From NCBI GenBank assembly GCA_026645935.1, contig JAPKMP010000028.1, forward strand, positions 1 to 42,504: a stretch of 42,504 bases of DNA, given 5' to 3'. The notes under the pieces were generated by a model. The model did not search any database. It saw nothing but the letters and a program-made list of their open reading frames with translations, and was not told where the DNA came from. Of the stretch, positions 14,897 through 22,547 are shown in pieces. The DNA is from Candidatus Villigracilaceae bacterium. GTDB lineage: Bacteria; Chloroflexota; Anaerolineae; Anaerolineales; Villigracilaceae. The position numbers were made by a program, and so were the translations under genes. How positions within the stretch are numbered: the stretch's first letter is position 1; each line of letters opens with the position of its first letter.

Positions 14897-16204
14897 TTAA
14901 CCACAACCACCGCCCGATTTGTCCCGTTTCAACTGCAATTGGATCTTGGCTTCAAATTCCAGTTTTTCATATTCGATCGGGTCGGGCGAGCAGGATTCGT
15001 AGCGGCTGCCCAAAGCCGCGGGGAAGATGTAACCCAATTCATCGTCACCCGGATTCGGCTTGGGTTGAGCCGTGAGCGACTTGTCATCCCTGCCGAAAAA
15101 CGCGATCCAGTTATTTACGCCGCCCTCGAGGATGTATACGTTCGGAACGGCAGACGCTGAAAGAAATTTCCACGCCTCAACTGCTGCCGTTTCGTCGTTG
15201 CTCATCAGTATGAAGACCGTGTTTGCGGGCGGCTCTGTGAGCAGAACGGGGACGACTTCCGCCAGGCGTTCGAACGGAACATTCACCGCATCTTCGATGT
15301 GGTAGAGGTTGTAATCCGCTTCGCTGCGCACATCGAGATAAACCGGATTCATCGCCTGGTTGTACTTTGCCTTGAAGGCTTCTGCCGGTGTGATGAAGGC
15401 AATACGATTTTGAAGCATTTCATCCGCAGTGTATGTATGGGTATTAACGATGGGGTCTGCGTTTTCCTGCGGGATCGTCTCGGTGCGAGTAAAAGCCAGA
15501 CTGGCGTAATTATCTTCGAGCGAGGGGGAACCGATGAACACGACGGCAAGTGCGGCGGCGAAAAGAACGCCTGCTCCGACCAGGCGGGGTTTGGGTTCTT
15601 TGCTCAAATCCTTTTTCCCGAAGATGCGCTCGAGTTGTTCTGCGCCCCAGAACATGAAGAGCGCCATCAGCACGGCCAACAAGACGACTACACCAAGCGG
15701 CAGGTTGAAAACCTGGTCGAGTGTGACGCGCCCAAAGTACCCGGAGTTGTTCCACCAATTGGTGAAGAAACGTTCGGTCTCGCCGAAAAGGAATGCGCCG
15801 ACGAAGCCGCCCAGCATAAAGAACATGCCGTCGATCTTGCCGGTTGAAGCAGAGGCGAGTGACGTGGTGGGGCAAAATCCGCCAATGATGAAGCCGACAC
15901 CCATGATCAAACCGCCGAGAATACCCGAGGATAGGTAGGTGGGATTGACCCAGACCTGGTTGAAGTTCAAAATGCCTAACCCCACGGCGCCGAAGGTCAA
16001 CACCATGGCGGTGACGATCGCGGTGAACATTACTTTGAGCACGGTCATTTCAGTGAAGTAGAACTGCGCCGCAAGTTTGCGCGAGTCACCGAAGCCGGAC
16101 ATCTCAAGCGTGTAGCCAAACGCGAAGCCGATCATTCCAAAGACGATATATGTCCAAGGGTTGGAAGTGCTGACCGCTACAAATTCAGGGAGAGGGAAGT
16201 TCAT
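14897..16204 (-). CDS. YeeE/YedE-family sulfur transporter half with C-terminal degenerate rhodanese domain
   Basis: The 435-residue protein has two parts. Residues 15 to about 225 form several membrane helices of the YeeE/YedE (TsuA-like) family, with EMSGFGDSRKLAAQFYF and GGLIMGVGFIIGGFCPTTS; Cys111 is the type of Cys used to pass thiosulfate. Residues about 265-370 are a rhodanese-like domain (VYLDVRSEADYNLYHIEDAVNVP, later YILEGGVNNWIAF). Its active-site loop reads FILMSNDETAAVEAW, so the catalytic Cys is replaced (Ser335 region). It may bind rather than transfer sulfur. Two Cys near the C-terminus (405 and 434, tail GGGCG) may substitute. It follows the partner YeeE gene by 12 bases. Family members import thiosulfate or reduced sulfur. 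Confidence 0.85.
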   Translation of the reverse strand: MNFPLPEFVAVSTSNPWTYIVFGMIGFAFGYTLEMSGFGDSRKLAAQFYFTEMTVLKVMFTAIVTAMVLTFGAVGLGILNFNQVWVNPTYLSSGILGGLIMGVGFIIGGFCPTTSLASASTGKIDGMFFMLGGFVGAFLFGETERFFTNWWNNSGYFGRVTLDQVFNLPLGVVVLLAVLMALFMFWGAEQLERIFGKKDLSKEPKPRLVGAGVLFAAALAVVFIGSPSLEDNYASLAFTRTETIPQENADPIVNTHTYTADEMLQNRIAFITPAEAFKAKYNQAMNPVYLDVRSEADYNLYHIEDAVNVPFERLAEVVPVLLTEPPANTVFILMSNDETAAVEAWKFLSASAVPNVYILEGGVNNWIAFFGRDDKSLTAQPKPNPGDDELGYIFPAALGSRYESCSPDPIEYEKLEFEAKIQLQLKRDKSGGGCG

Positions 16205-16216
16205 GATAGTTCTCCT

Positions 16217-16762
16217 TTAGTTCCACAACTTGCGGACGAAATATGCCAACCCATACGCGCCGCCGAAGATGGCGAACATCACAACCCACGAACCAGCCGA
16301 GAGCGTTGTGCCGCCCGTTAACGCCTGCCCGGATGTACATCCGCGGGCCATGCGAGCGCCATAGAGGAAGATCACGCCGCCGAGGAACGCCATCAACCAG
16401 CGGGTTCGGTTCGATACATTGGGACCTTTGGTGGTTTCAAATTTCAAACGGCCGTTGAACAATCCCGAGGCAAACCCGCCAATCAGCGCACCAATGTATA
16501 CCGGGACGATCCAGTCATCAAGCGGATTTTTGTCTCCGCCCGCCATTTTGAGTAGATATGGAGTGCGGTCCACATGTGCAGGATCAACGGCGTCGGTCAC
16601 GGCGGTGACAAAGCGACTGGTTGCTCCGGAGGAGCCCAATCCGTTGCCGGTCAGCAAGAGAGCGAGGAAGAGCACAATTCCCAGGACCGACCCGCCAAAG
16701 TATGGATGGACAAAAGGCTTGGGTGTTTTCGGGAAGAGCGGTTTTCGTGTTTGTGCGGTCAT
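16217..16762 (-). CDS. YeeE/YedE-family sulfur transporter half
   Basis: The 181-residue membrane protein has about four hydrophobic stretches (VLGIVLFLALLLTGNG, VPVYIGALIGGFASGLF, WLMAFLGGVIFLYGARM, WVVMFAIFGGAYGLAYF) and the family signature ARGCTSGQALTGG, with Cys142 placed to bind or relay a sulfur compound. YeeE/YedE proteins occur either as one long chain or as two short ones; here this gene and the following one (14897-16204) are probably the two halves of one importer. It lies 86 bases after the cytochrome b fusion gene. That gap holds an AT-rich segment with a repeat shared with the suf operon (16803-16816). Confidence 0.85.
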   Translation of the reverse strand: MTAQTRKPLFPKTPKPFVHPYFGGSVLGIVLFLALLLTGNGLGSSGATSRFVTAVTDAVDPAHVDRTPYLLKMAGGDKNPLDDWIVPVYIGALIGGFASGLFNGRLKFETTKGPNVSNRTRWLMAFLGGVIFLYGARMARGCTSGQALTGGTTLSAGSWVVMFAIFGGAYGLAYFVRKLWN

Positions 16763-16802
16763 TTGTTCTCCTTGGTTAAAAGGTCAAGGTTGAAGATTGC
16801 AT

Positions 16803-16816
16803 GTTACAGGTTGAAG
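16803..16816 (+). repeat. 14-base direct repeat, copy 1 (second copy at 25585-25598)
   Basis: GTTACAGGTTGAAG occurs here in the 86-base gap between the cytochrome fusion and YeeE genes, and identically in the gap between sufB and sufD. The surrounding sequence is AT-rich and contains further ATTGTTCATCATT-type near-repeats. No function is known. Confidence 0.5.
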
Positions 16817-16848
16817 AATTAAGATTGATATTCATTCTTCATTGTTCA

Positions 16849-19548
16849 TCATTCAGATACAGGCACTTCCACCTCTTCATATCCCGTCACCATCCCGCGC
16901 ATCGCCTCGAGCGGAGTTGCGCCTGTCGTGGTGAGATAGACATGCCCGACGATAAACGACGCGAACAACCAGGCCATCAGGGTGTGCATGGGGGCGAGGA
17001 ATGGCAGGCCGCCGAACCAGGTTTGGATGGCGGGAACTTTTTGAACCAGCCACATCAACATGCCGGTCATGCCTTGTAAGGGGAGCAGAATACCGAGCAA
17101 ACCGATATATGTGACCATTTGCAAGGGATTGAACTTTCTCTGCTTCGATTTGTGGAATGGATGCGGTTCATGCTTGAAGATACCCATGATGTAGTATTTT
17201 GCCTGCGCGATCATCTGGTCGATAAACCCATAAGGGTGCGGGATGTATTGCTGAATCTCGCCGCTGATAAAATGCCAGAGGATCGAGATCAGCGCATTGA
17301 GAGCGAGCAATACCGCCAACACGTTATGGATGGTGACGATATTGCGGAAGGAGAATGCGCCGAACAGGTCGGGACGGTGGATGACAAGCCCGGTCAACAG
17401 CAGGATGACGATGGCGGCGGTTTGCAGCCAGTGCCAGAAGCGTTCGTACGCTTCATACATGTAAACGGTTTTGGTTGCCACGTTTGGACGTCTGAGCTTG
17501 CGCGCTGCAAGGAAGCGGAAGGTGGCATGCCCTCCCACGCCGAAGACGGTGCCGACGAAAAGCAGCGCGCCGAACCAGTCGATCCATGCGACGCGGTTGT
17601 GGCCAAAGATATATGTCTTATCGTTCTCGTTGACAGGGTTGTAATATAACGAGCCGTTGTTATTGATGATGCTCCCTGTTGGCGTAACGTTTACGCCCTG
17701 TGAAAATTCGGGCACAACACCAGTTGGTGCTGAGTCTGCCAGCAGGATCGGGGCAGTGACTCGCGAGTCTGTGTTGTGGCAGGTGGCGCAGTCGCTCGTC
17801 GCATCCGTGCTGTCGACCACATTATGGTTGATGGAATAGGGTTGAACCTGACCTTCGATGCGGACATTCTTCAGTCCCAGCGCCTCGAGCTTATCTGCAA
17901 TGAGATTTTGTTTGCCTTCGGTATCCAGGACAAGCTCTTCATCGGAGAGTTTGCCGTCGCTGTCCGCATCGAAGGCGGAAAGCACATCGGCGGAATAATT
18001 GCTGCGGTCGAAGTAAACAGTTTCCAGGTCCATTTTGCGAACCGGGCGAAGATTTCCGTTTGCGTCTTCGTACACCCAGTAGAACGAGGTGATCAGGTTG
18101 TACGGTGCGAAGAGGATTTTTCCGTCAATAATGTCCTCGCGTTGCATCAATACAGGCTGGAAGCCGGTAACGAGATCGGTCGTGGTATTCGAACCTTCGA
18201 TGCCGCGACATTCAGAACGGGCGGACCCATCCAGGCGCAATACGGTCCAGTCCATGGTGGAGAAGGCCGGAGCGTACATTTCCGGAATATGACAGGTCTC
18301 ACAGGCGATGACCTGCATGTGGCGGTCATTGTATGGGAGCCAGCCTGCGTGCGATTTGTTGGTGTCATGGCATGATTCGCAGCGGCGCATGGTGCTTTTT
18401 AATTCAGGCGCGATATTGAACTGCGCGCTCACACCCCGGGCGAAATTGTGATCGGGTCTTTCAAGATATTCGCCGATCTCCAGTTTGCGCGGATCATAAA
18501 CAAGATGGTCGGGGTTATCCTCCTGAGTTTCGAGCACATGCGCAGGATTATTGGGTGCAAAGTGGCAATCAGTGCATTTCAATTGACGTTGCGCGTGAAT
18601 ATCCCACGAGCGGGTCAGATCGGCTTTATTTGAGAGATTCATGCCCGATTCACTGATCTTTTGGGAAGCGATGACCTGACCCGTGGTCGCGGTCTGGAAA
18701 TAATCCAAATCGCAGGCATTGATGGTGAGCGGAATCTCCGTCGCCGCATGGACTTCACCATGACAGGCGGCGCAGTTTTCATTGGTTGGGTCTTGAATAC
18801 CAAGCGATTCGTTCTTGATCTCGCCGTTCTCGTTGAAAATTTCGGGATTGTATGACCAATCTTCCGCGGTTTGACTGACGATGTTCAAGCCAAGCAAGGT
18901 TGCGGTGGTGGCGTTGCCGAATTCGCCCGATTGAATCGCTGCTACGCGGGCATCATTATTTGGCGTTTCAAGATGGCAAAGGAAGCAGTTCATTTCGATC
19001 GTGCCTGATTCATCCCAATTCCAAGCAGTGACATTTCCGTTCTCTTCGAGGATGGCGGTTTCAGGATCGTCTTTATTTGTTTTCAAGTCGATGAGAGGCT
19101 GTCCATCCCGGGAGATTTCAGCGGGTCCGCCGCCGACAACGCGAGAGCCGTTAAGCATCAACCACTCGGCGGTGCTCAGGTCGAGTCGTTCATCGTTCCC
19201 TGTTGAAAGAAATCGATAGGTGAGCGGATTCCATTCGCCAAAGAGACCGTTACTTGTATCGAAATTTGCGCTGGAGGGAGAATAATCGCTCAAACCGAGG
19301 TCAGAGTGGAAGGCGTGCGATTGGATGAACCCGGTGTCGTGACATTGCCCGCAGGTTTGCATGGCGGATACGGTGCCTCCGCTCTCGAGAACGCTGACGC
19401 CATCCGCATCGAGCAGGAGGAAGTCTGGGTGCAATACCGAGGCTTGAGAAGTCGGGACAGTTGTCGGCGCGGCAAGAGCCGCGTTTATTCCGAGGGCAAG
19501 CGCGAGGACAATTAATCCGGCAAGTGTGATGAGAGTGTATCTTTTCAT
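16849..19548 (-). CDS. Multihaem cytochrome c fused to membrane cytochrome b anchor
   Basis: The 899-residue protein has a signal sequence (residues 1-27), then an exported domain with seven CXXCH haem sites (C66, C188, C259, C325, C390, C416, C587), including CETCHIP, also present as CQTCHIP in the adjacent octahaem protein. An EF-hand-type loop DADSDGKLSDEE lies at 527-538. From about 655 to 880 are membrane helices of a cytochrome b561/Ni-Fe-hydrogenase-type b subunit, with RFWHWLQTAAI, VTIHNVLAVLLALNAL, MHTLMAWLFASFIVGHVY. These could hold two haem b and exchange electrons with quinone. It starts three bases after the stop of the octahaem gene. Probable role: quinone-linked redox partner of the octahaem enzyme outside the membrane. 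Substrate unknown. Confidence 0.85.
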   Translation of the reverse strand: MKRYTLITLAGLIVLALALGINAALAAPTTVPTSQASVLHPDFLLLDADGVSVLESGGTVSAMQTCGQCHDTGFIQSHAFHSDLGLSDYSPSSANFDTSNGLFGEWNPLTYRFLSTGNDERLDLSTAEWLMLNGSRVVGGGPAEISRDGQPLIDLKTNKDDPETAILEENGNVTAWNWDESGTIEMNCFLCHLETPNNDARVAAIQSGEFGNATTATLLGLNIVSQTAEDWSYNPEIFNENGEIKNESLGIQDPTNENCAACHGEVHAATEIPLTINACDLDYFQTATTGQVIASQKISESGMNLSNKADLTRSWDIHAQRQLKCTDCHFAPNNPAHVLETQEDNPDHLVYDPRKLEIGEYLERPDHNFARGVSAQFNIAPELKSTMRRCESCHDTNKSHAGWLPYNDRHMQVIACETCHIPEMYAPAFSTMDWTVLRLDGSARSECRGIEGSNTTTDLVTGFQPVLMQREDIIDGKILFAPYNLITSFYWVYEDANGNLRPVRKMDLETVYFDRSNYSADVLSAFDADSDGKLSDEELVLDTEGKQNLIADKLEALGLKNVRIEGQVQPYSINHNVVDSTDATSDCATCHNTDSRVTAPILLADSAPTGVVPEFSQGVNVTPTGSIINNNGSLYYNPVNENDKTYIFGHNRVAWIDWFGALLFVGTVFGVGGHATFRFLAARKLRRPNVATKTVYMYEAYERFWHWLQTAAIVILLLTGLVIHRPDLFGAFSFRNIVTIHNVLAVLLALNALISILWHFISGEIQQYIPHPYGFIDQMIAQAKYYIMGIFKHEPHPFHKSKQRKFNPLQMVTYIGLLGILLPLQGMTGMLMWLVQKVPAIQTWFGGLPFLAPMHTLMAWLFASFIVGHVYLTTTGATPLEAMRGMVTGYEEVEVPVSE

Positions 19549-19551
19549 GGC

Positions 19552-20988
19552 TTATCTCCCGCCCCATTCAATTGGGTCGCCGGGGTAACCAAGAGTTACC
19601 CAATCCATGCGGCCATTCTCGCCGTGGCAGGATTCGCATTGCAAGGCGTTCTCTGCCGGCTGGACCATATGGGTGGAGGGGTAGTACATGTATGTGGTGG
19701 TAAATCCGTATTCGCCGCTGTAATCGAGTCCGACAACAGGTTCGGCAAGTTCGAAGGCGGCATCCCAATCGAATTCGCTCCAGTAACCACCTTCGCCTGC
19801 AGTAATGGGTTGGAGCAGGTAATTATTCACGACATCGTAGGGTTGTTTGGCAATGTGTAGTTTGAAAGGGAACACTTTGGCTGAGGGGTCGTCGATACCA
19901 CCCGCGGGTTTGTTGATGTAGGTAATGCCATCCTTGCCGAGCGGGTCGCCGAGCAGATAACGGTATTCGTTGTTTCCGTTGAACCAGAGATAGGCAGGCG
20001 CGAAGTTCTTCTCGTAAATAAACTCGCCTTTGATCTTGAGGTAGATGAAGTGATCGTCTTCGCGTCCATCCTGACCGGCTTGTGACCAGTCCCAGTAGAC
20101 TTTGGTGGGATCTTCCAGCGCGAGCGCAGGAATGTGGCAGGTCTGGCAGGCAACGGAAGCAAGATGGGTGTTTATGCGTTCGTCTTCGTGCTGTTGGTCG
20201 ATGTGGCATTGCTCACAAGAAACCTGTTCTTGTGGGTCAATGGTGTAATTATCAGGGAGCAATCGTCCGAGGATTTGGTGATCTTTTGTCCAATGGCAGT
20301 CGGTGCATAGCAAGTTCAGTTCGCCGCCCATGTGGACATCGAGATTGTTGGAGGGAAAATACAGGCTCTCGTCGAGATCGCCATGTTTGACACCGTTGCC
20401 GCCGCCACCGTCGAAATGACAGGCTCCACAGTTATCGCGGGTTGGCGCGCGCACACTTCTCGCCGCGGCGAGCAGGTCGATCCCTGCGGCAGGATTGCCG
20501 AATTCGCCTTTCCCATAAACGCCAAGGTCGGCATGACAGGCGAGGCAGTCAACGTTTTCTGGGTTGGCTTGCTGAACTTCACGTCCTTCTTCCCAGCCGT
20601 ATCCGGCATGACAAGCCATGCATTTGTTCTCGTTGCCTTGTGAGCCGATGCAGAAGTTATTAATCTGATTGGCTTTGCCTATGGTGGCAGGTTCGTCGCG
20701 CCAGGGAACATCGAATTCCTTCGATTCCCAAGTCCAGTGGGTGGTAGCCATTAATTCAGTTGCGGCGTTTTCGTGACATTCGAGGCAGGCGCGGGTAACA
20801 TCCTGCCCGGTGATAAATTCACCCTGAACGATATCGGCGTGGTCCACATGGATTGGTTTTTCGGGCAGATACGCTGCAGGATCATTCTTGGTTTGAGTGC
20901 GGGGTAGGAAGTACAAAATTGGGGCGAGAATCAGCAAAAGAATGCCGACCAGTCCCAGTGTCCAGGAAGGGAGGCGAAGATTTTTCAT
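19552..20988 (-). CDS. Octahaem cytochrome c, tetrathionate reductase (OTR)-like
   Basis: The 478-residue protein has an uncleaved-looking N-terminal membrane anchor (about 10-29) and eight CXXCH motifs (C68, C123, C148, C187, C228, C258, C281, C451). The segment NNFCIGSQGNENKCMACHAGYGW (in pieces, residues 111-132) matches the region around the active-site haem of octahaem tetrathionate reductase, in which a lysine is the distal ligand. CQTCHIP and the final CESCHGENGRMDW are also family-like. Relatives reduce tetrathionate, and also nitrite or hydroxylamine in vitro, so the physiological substrate is open. Its start codon overlaps the stop of the ArsR gene (ATGA), so the two are translationally coupled. 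The next gene supplies a b-type membrane partner. Confidence 0.85.
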   Translation of the reverse strand: MKNLRLPSWTLGLVGILLLILAPILYFLPRTQTKNDPAAYLPEKPIHVDHADIVQGEFITGQDVTRACLECHENAATELMATTHWTWESKEFDVPWRDEPATIGKANQINNFCIGSQGNENKCMACHAGYGWEEGREVQQANPENVDCLACHADLGVYGKGEFGNPAAGIDLLAAARSVRAPTRDNCGACHFDGGGGNGVKHGDLDESLYFPSNNLDVHMGGELNLLCTDCHWTKDHQILGRLLPDNYTIDPQEQVSCEQCHIDQQHEDERINTHLASVACQTCHIPALALEDPTKVYWDWSQAGQDGREDDHFIYLKIKGEFIYEKNFAPAYLWFNGNNEYRYLLGDPLGKDGITYINKPAGGIDDPSAKVFPFKLHIAKQPYDVVNNYLLQPITAGEGGYWSEFDWDAAFELAEPVVGLDYSGEYGFTTTYMYYPSTHMVQPAENALQCESCHGENGRMDWVTLGYPGDPIEWGGR

Positions 20989-21332
20989 ACATTCTCCTGA
21001 ATGTTTTCGTTGATCAGGTTGGATTGATACGCAAGCCGGTCGCGCATGATACTGCGCATCAAATCCAGCGCCTGGATGAGTCTGTTATCGCTCAGGTGAT
21101 ACGTGATGGTTGTCCCACTGCGTACGGCGGTCACCAGGCCGCGCTCGCGTAAAACCTTGAGATGGCGCGACGCAGTGGGTTGGTTCAAGCCGAGTTCGCC
21201 GGAAAGCTCTGTTACATTGTGGGCTCCCTCATTCAACGCGTACAAGATGAGCAGCCGGTTTGGATCGGAGAGCGCCGCGCAAAAATTGGCTTCGAGCTGG
21301 GTGATTTCCTGTTTGAGAGTGGGGGTTACCAT
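20985..21332 (-). CDS. ArsR-family winged-helix regulator of the sulfur-redox cluster
   Basis: The 115-residue protein has an ArsR/SmtB winged helix: ANFCAALSDPNRLLILYAL, then VTELSGELGLNQPTASRHLKVLRERGLV (recognition helix) and the wing SGTTITYHL. One Cys (C19) is in helix 1; there is no CVC metal box, so a redox or sulfide/persulfide signal is more likely than metal. The start at 21332 is chosen because AGGAAGG is nine bases upstream; the frame is open further but that part lacks homology. It overlaps the octahaem gene by four bases (ATGA) and probably represses its own operon. An AT-rich region with inverted repeats lies upstream. Confidence 0.88.
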   Translation of the reverse strand: MVTPTLKQEITQLEANFCAALSDPNRLLILYALNEGAHNVTELSGELGLNQPTASRHLKVLRERGLVTAVRSGTTITYHLSDNRLIQALDLMRSIMRDRLAYQSNLINENIQENV

Positions 21333-21409
21333 GCTCACCTTCCTATATACATATAAACGAATATTTACAACAGCATCATAATATTGTGACAGTTTGTACA
21401 ATAGTGAGA

Positions 21410-21440
21410 TGTGTCATATTAAGTTTCGTTTAATGTCACA
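21410..21440. promoter_or_regulatory. Candidate operator between divergent ArsR and XRE-cupin genes
   Basis: TGTGTCATATTAA and TTAATGTCACA form an imperfect inverted repeat around a short spacer, in the 168-base intergenic region. The site is AT-rich like ArsR/SmtB operators. It is about 78 bases upstream of the ArsR start and about 60 upstream of the XRE start, so either protein could use it. This is a pattern match only. Confidence 0.3.
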
Positions 21441-21500
21441 AAAAGATTGTATAATTTTGAGGAACTTAGTAAAATTTGACCCAAGGTTTTGGAGGCGATT

Positions 21501-22106
21501 ATGGAATCATTTCAGCGGGATGCTATTTCTGTGGATGTGTCTTCCCGGTTGCGCGAACTCCGTGAGGCGCGCGGCATTTCGATGCGCACACTTGCCGCTC
21601 GAAGCGGGCTTTCTGCAAATGCGTTATCGATGATCGAGCGGGGAAAAACGTCACCCTCGGTGAGCACGTTGTACAAGCTGGCAAGCGCCTTGGGGATTTC
21701 GATCACTGCTTTTTTCAGCACTGAGAACGAAAAGAAACAGGTGGTTTTCCTGAAGGGCGATGAACGTACGCGTCTGTCTTTCACTCGCGGCGTGTTCGAA
21801 GCCTTGGGCGGCGAAAATTTCGTGGGGCGTGTGGAACCGTTCATGCTGACAATGGAAAGCGGTGCCTCGTGCGGCCCGCATGACATTGTCCATACCGGAC
21901 ATGAATTTGTCTTTTGTTTGCGGGGAAAGCTGGATTACACAGTCGAAAGGCAGACGTACCGCCTCGAAGCGGGGGACAGCCTGCTCTTCGCGTCCAGGCT
22001 TCGTCATCGCTGGAAGAATCCCACCAACACGGTCACGAACGCGCTGATCATCATCTCGGGCTTTGCCGAGGGTGAAGAACCCCATGCAATGCACTGGAAG
22101 AAATAA
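21501..22106 (+). CDS. XRE-family regulator with C-terminal cupin domain
   Basis: The 201-residue protein has an N-terminal helix-turn-helix (LRELREARGISMRTLAARSGLS, then NALSMIERGKTSPSVSTLYKLA) and a C-terminal cupin_2 barrel (about 120-190) with VHTGHEFVFCLRGKLDYTV, YRLEAGDSLLFASRLRHRW. Such proteins are transcription factors whose cupin binds a small ligand or metal. The ATG at 21501 has GGAGG seven bases before it; an earlier in-frame TTG (21489) overlaps that site and is rejected. It is divergent from the ArsR/octahaem operon and is followed by a terminator, so it may control either neighbour or a remote gene. Confidence 0.88.
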   Translation: MESFQRDAISVDVSSRLRELREARGISMRTLAARSGLSANALSMIERGKTSPSVSTLYKLASALGISITAFFSTENEKKQVVFLKGDERTRLSFTRGVFEALGGENFVGRVEPFMLTMESGASCGPHDIVHTGHEFVFCLRGKLDYTVERQTYRLEAGDSLLFASRLRHRWKNPTNTVTNALIIISGFAEGEEPHAMHWKK

Positions 22107-22122
22107 TAGGATGAAATAAAAT

Positions 22123-22146
22123 AACGCCGCCCGAAAGGACGGCGTT
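22123..22146. terminator. Terminator-like hairpin between XRE-cupin gene and sufT-like gene
   Basis: AACGCCG pairs with CGGCGTT around CCCGAAAGGA, itself able to extend pairing (CC/GG). It lies between the rightward XRE gene and the leftward sufT-like gene. A short U-run (GTTT) follows on the plus strand. Confidence 0.6.
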
Positions 22147-22185
22147 TCGACTATTAAACCACCTGACTAGCCAACCATCGAACTA

Positions 22186-22533
22186 TTACGCGTACATTCC
22201 CCAATCAAGCGCGGAGGGATCTTCCATCATGGAGAAATCCCACATGTCCATTCCCATTTCCACCGTGACCGGCATGTTCAGCCCTTCCGTGGCTTTGGCT
22301 TTGGTCATCTCGATCATGGCAGGTCCGTAAGGGCAGAAAGGAGTGGTCAGGATCATTTTGAGGCGAGCCATGCCATTCTCAATTTCAATATTGCGCACCA
22401 ATCCTAGCTGGATGATGTTCATACCGATTTCAGGGTCCACGACCTCTGAAAGGCTTGCGCGCGCGGGTTTGACCAAATCAGGATGAGTGGCGTGGATGGT
22501 CCATTGGATTTCGTTCACTTGAGATTCGCTCAT
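22186..22533 (-). CDS. SufT/MIP18-like Fe-S assembly factor (DUF59)
   Basis: The 115-residue protein has the DUF59 fold: SLSEVVDPEIGMNIIQLGLVR (about 28-47) with the DPE signature at 33-35, and LTTPFCPYGPAM with the conserved Cys67. It is close to the PaaD/SufT/MIP18 group that delivers Fe-S clusters to client proteins. The C-terminus (MWDFSMMEDPSALDWGMYA) is Met/Trp-rich and unusual. It is the second gene of a two-gene leftward transcript with sufR (14-base gap), divergent from sufCBD, which supports a role in cluster carriage. Whether it is SufT proper or a related carrier is not certain. Confidence 0.82.
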   Translation of the reverse strand: MSESQVNEIQWTIHATHPDLVKPARASLSEVVDPEIGMNIIQLGLVRNIEIENGMARLKMILTTPFCPYGPAMIEMTKAKATEGLNMPVTVEMGMDMWDFSMMEDPSALDWGMYA

Positions 22534-22547
22534 AAAAAACCTCTTCG

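Noticed and set aside
16849-20988. Possible CRISPR or tandem repeat suggested by the many CxxCH codon blocks
   Set aside because: The similarity comes from repeated haem-binding protein motifs with unequal spacing, not from DNA repeats with regular spacers.
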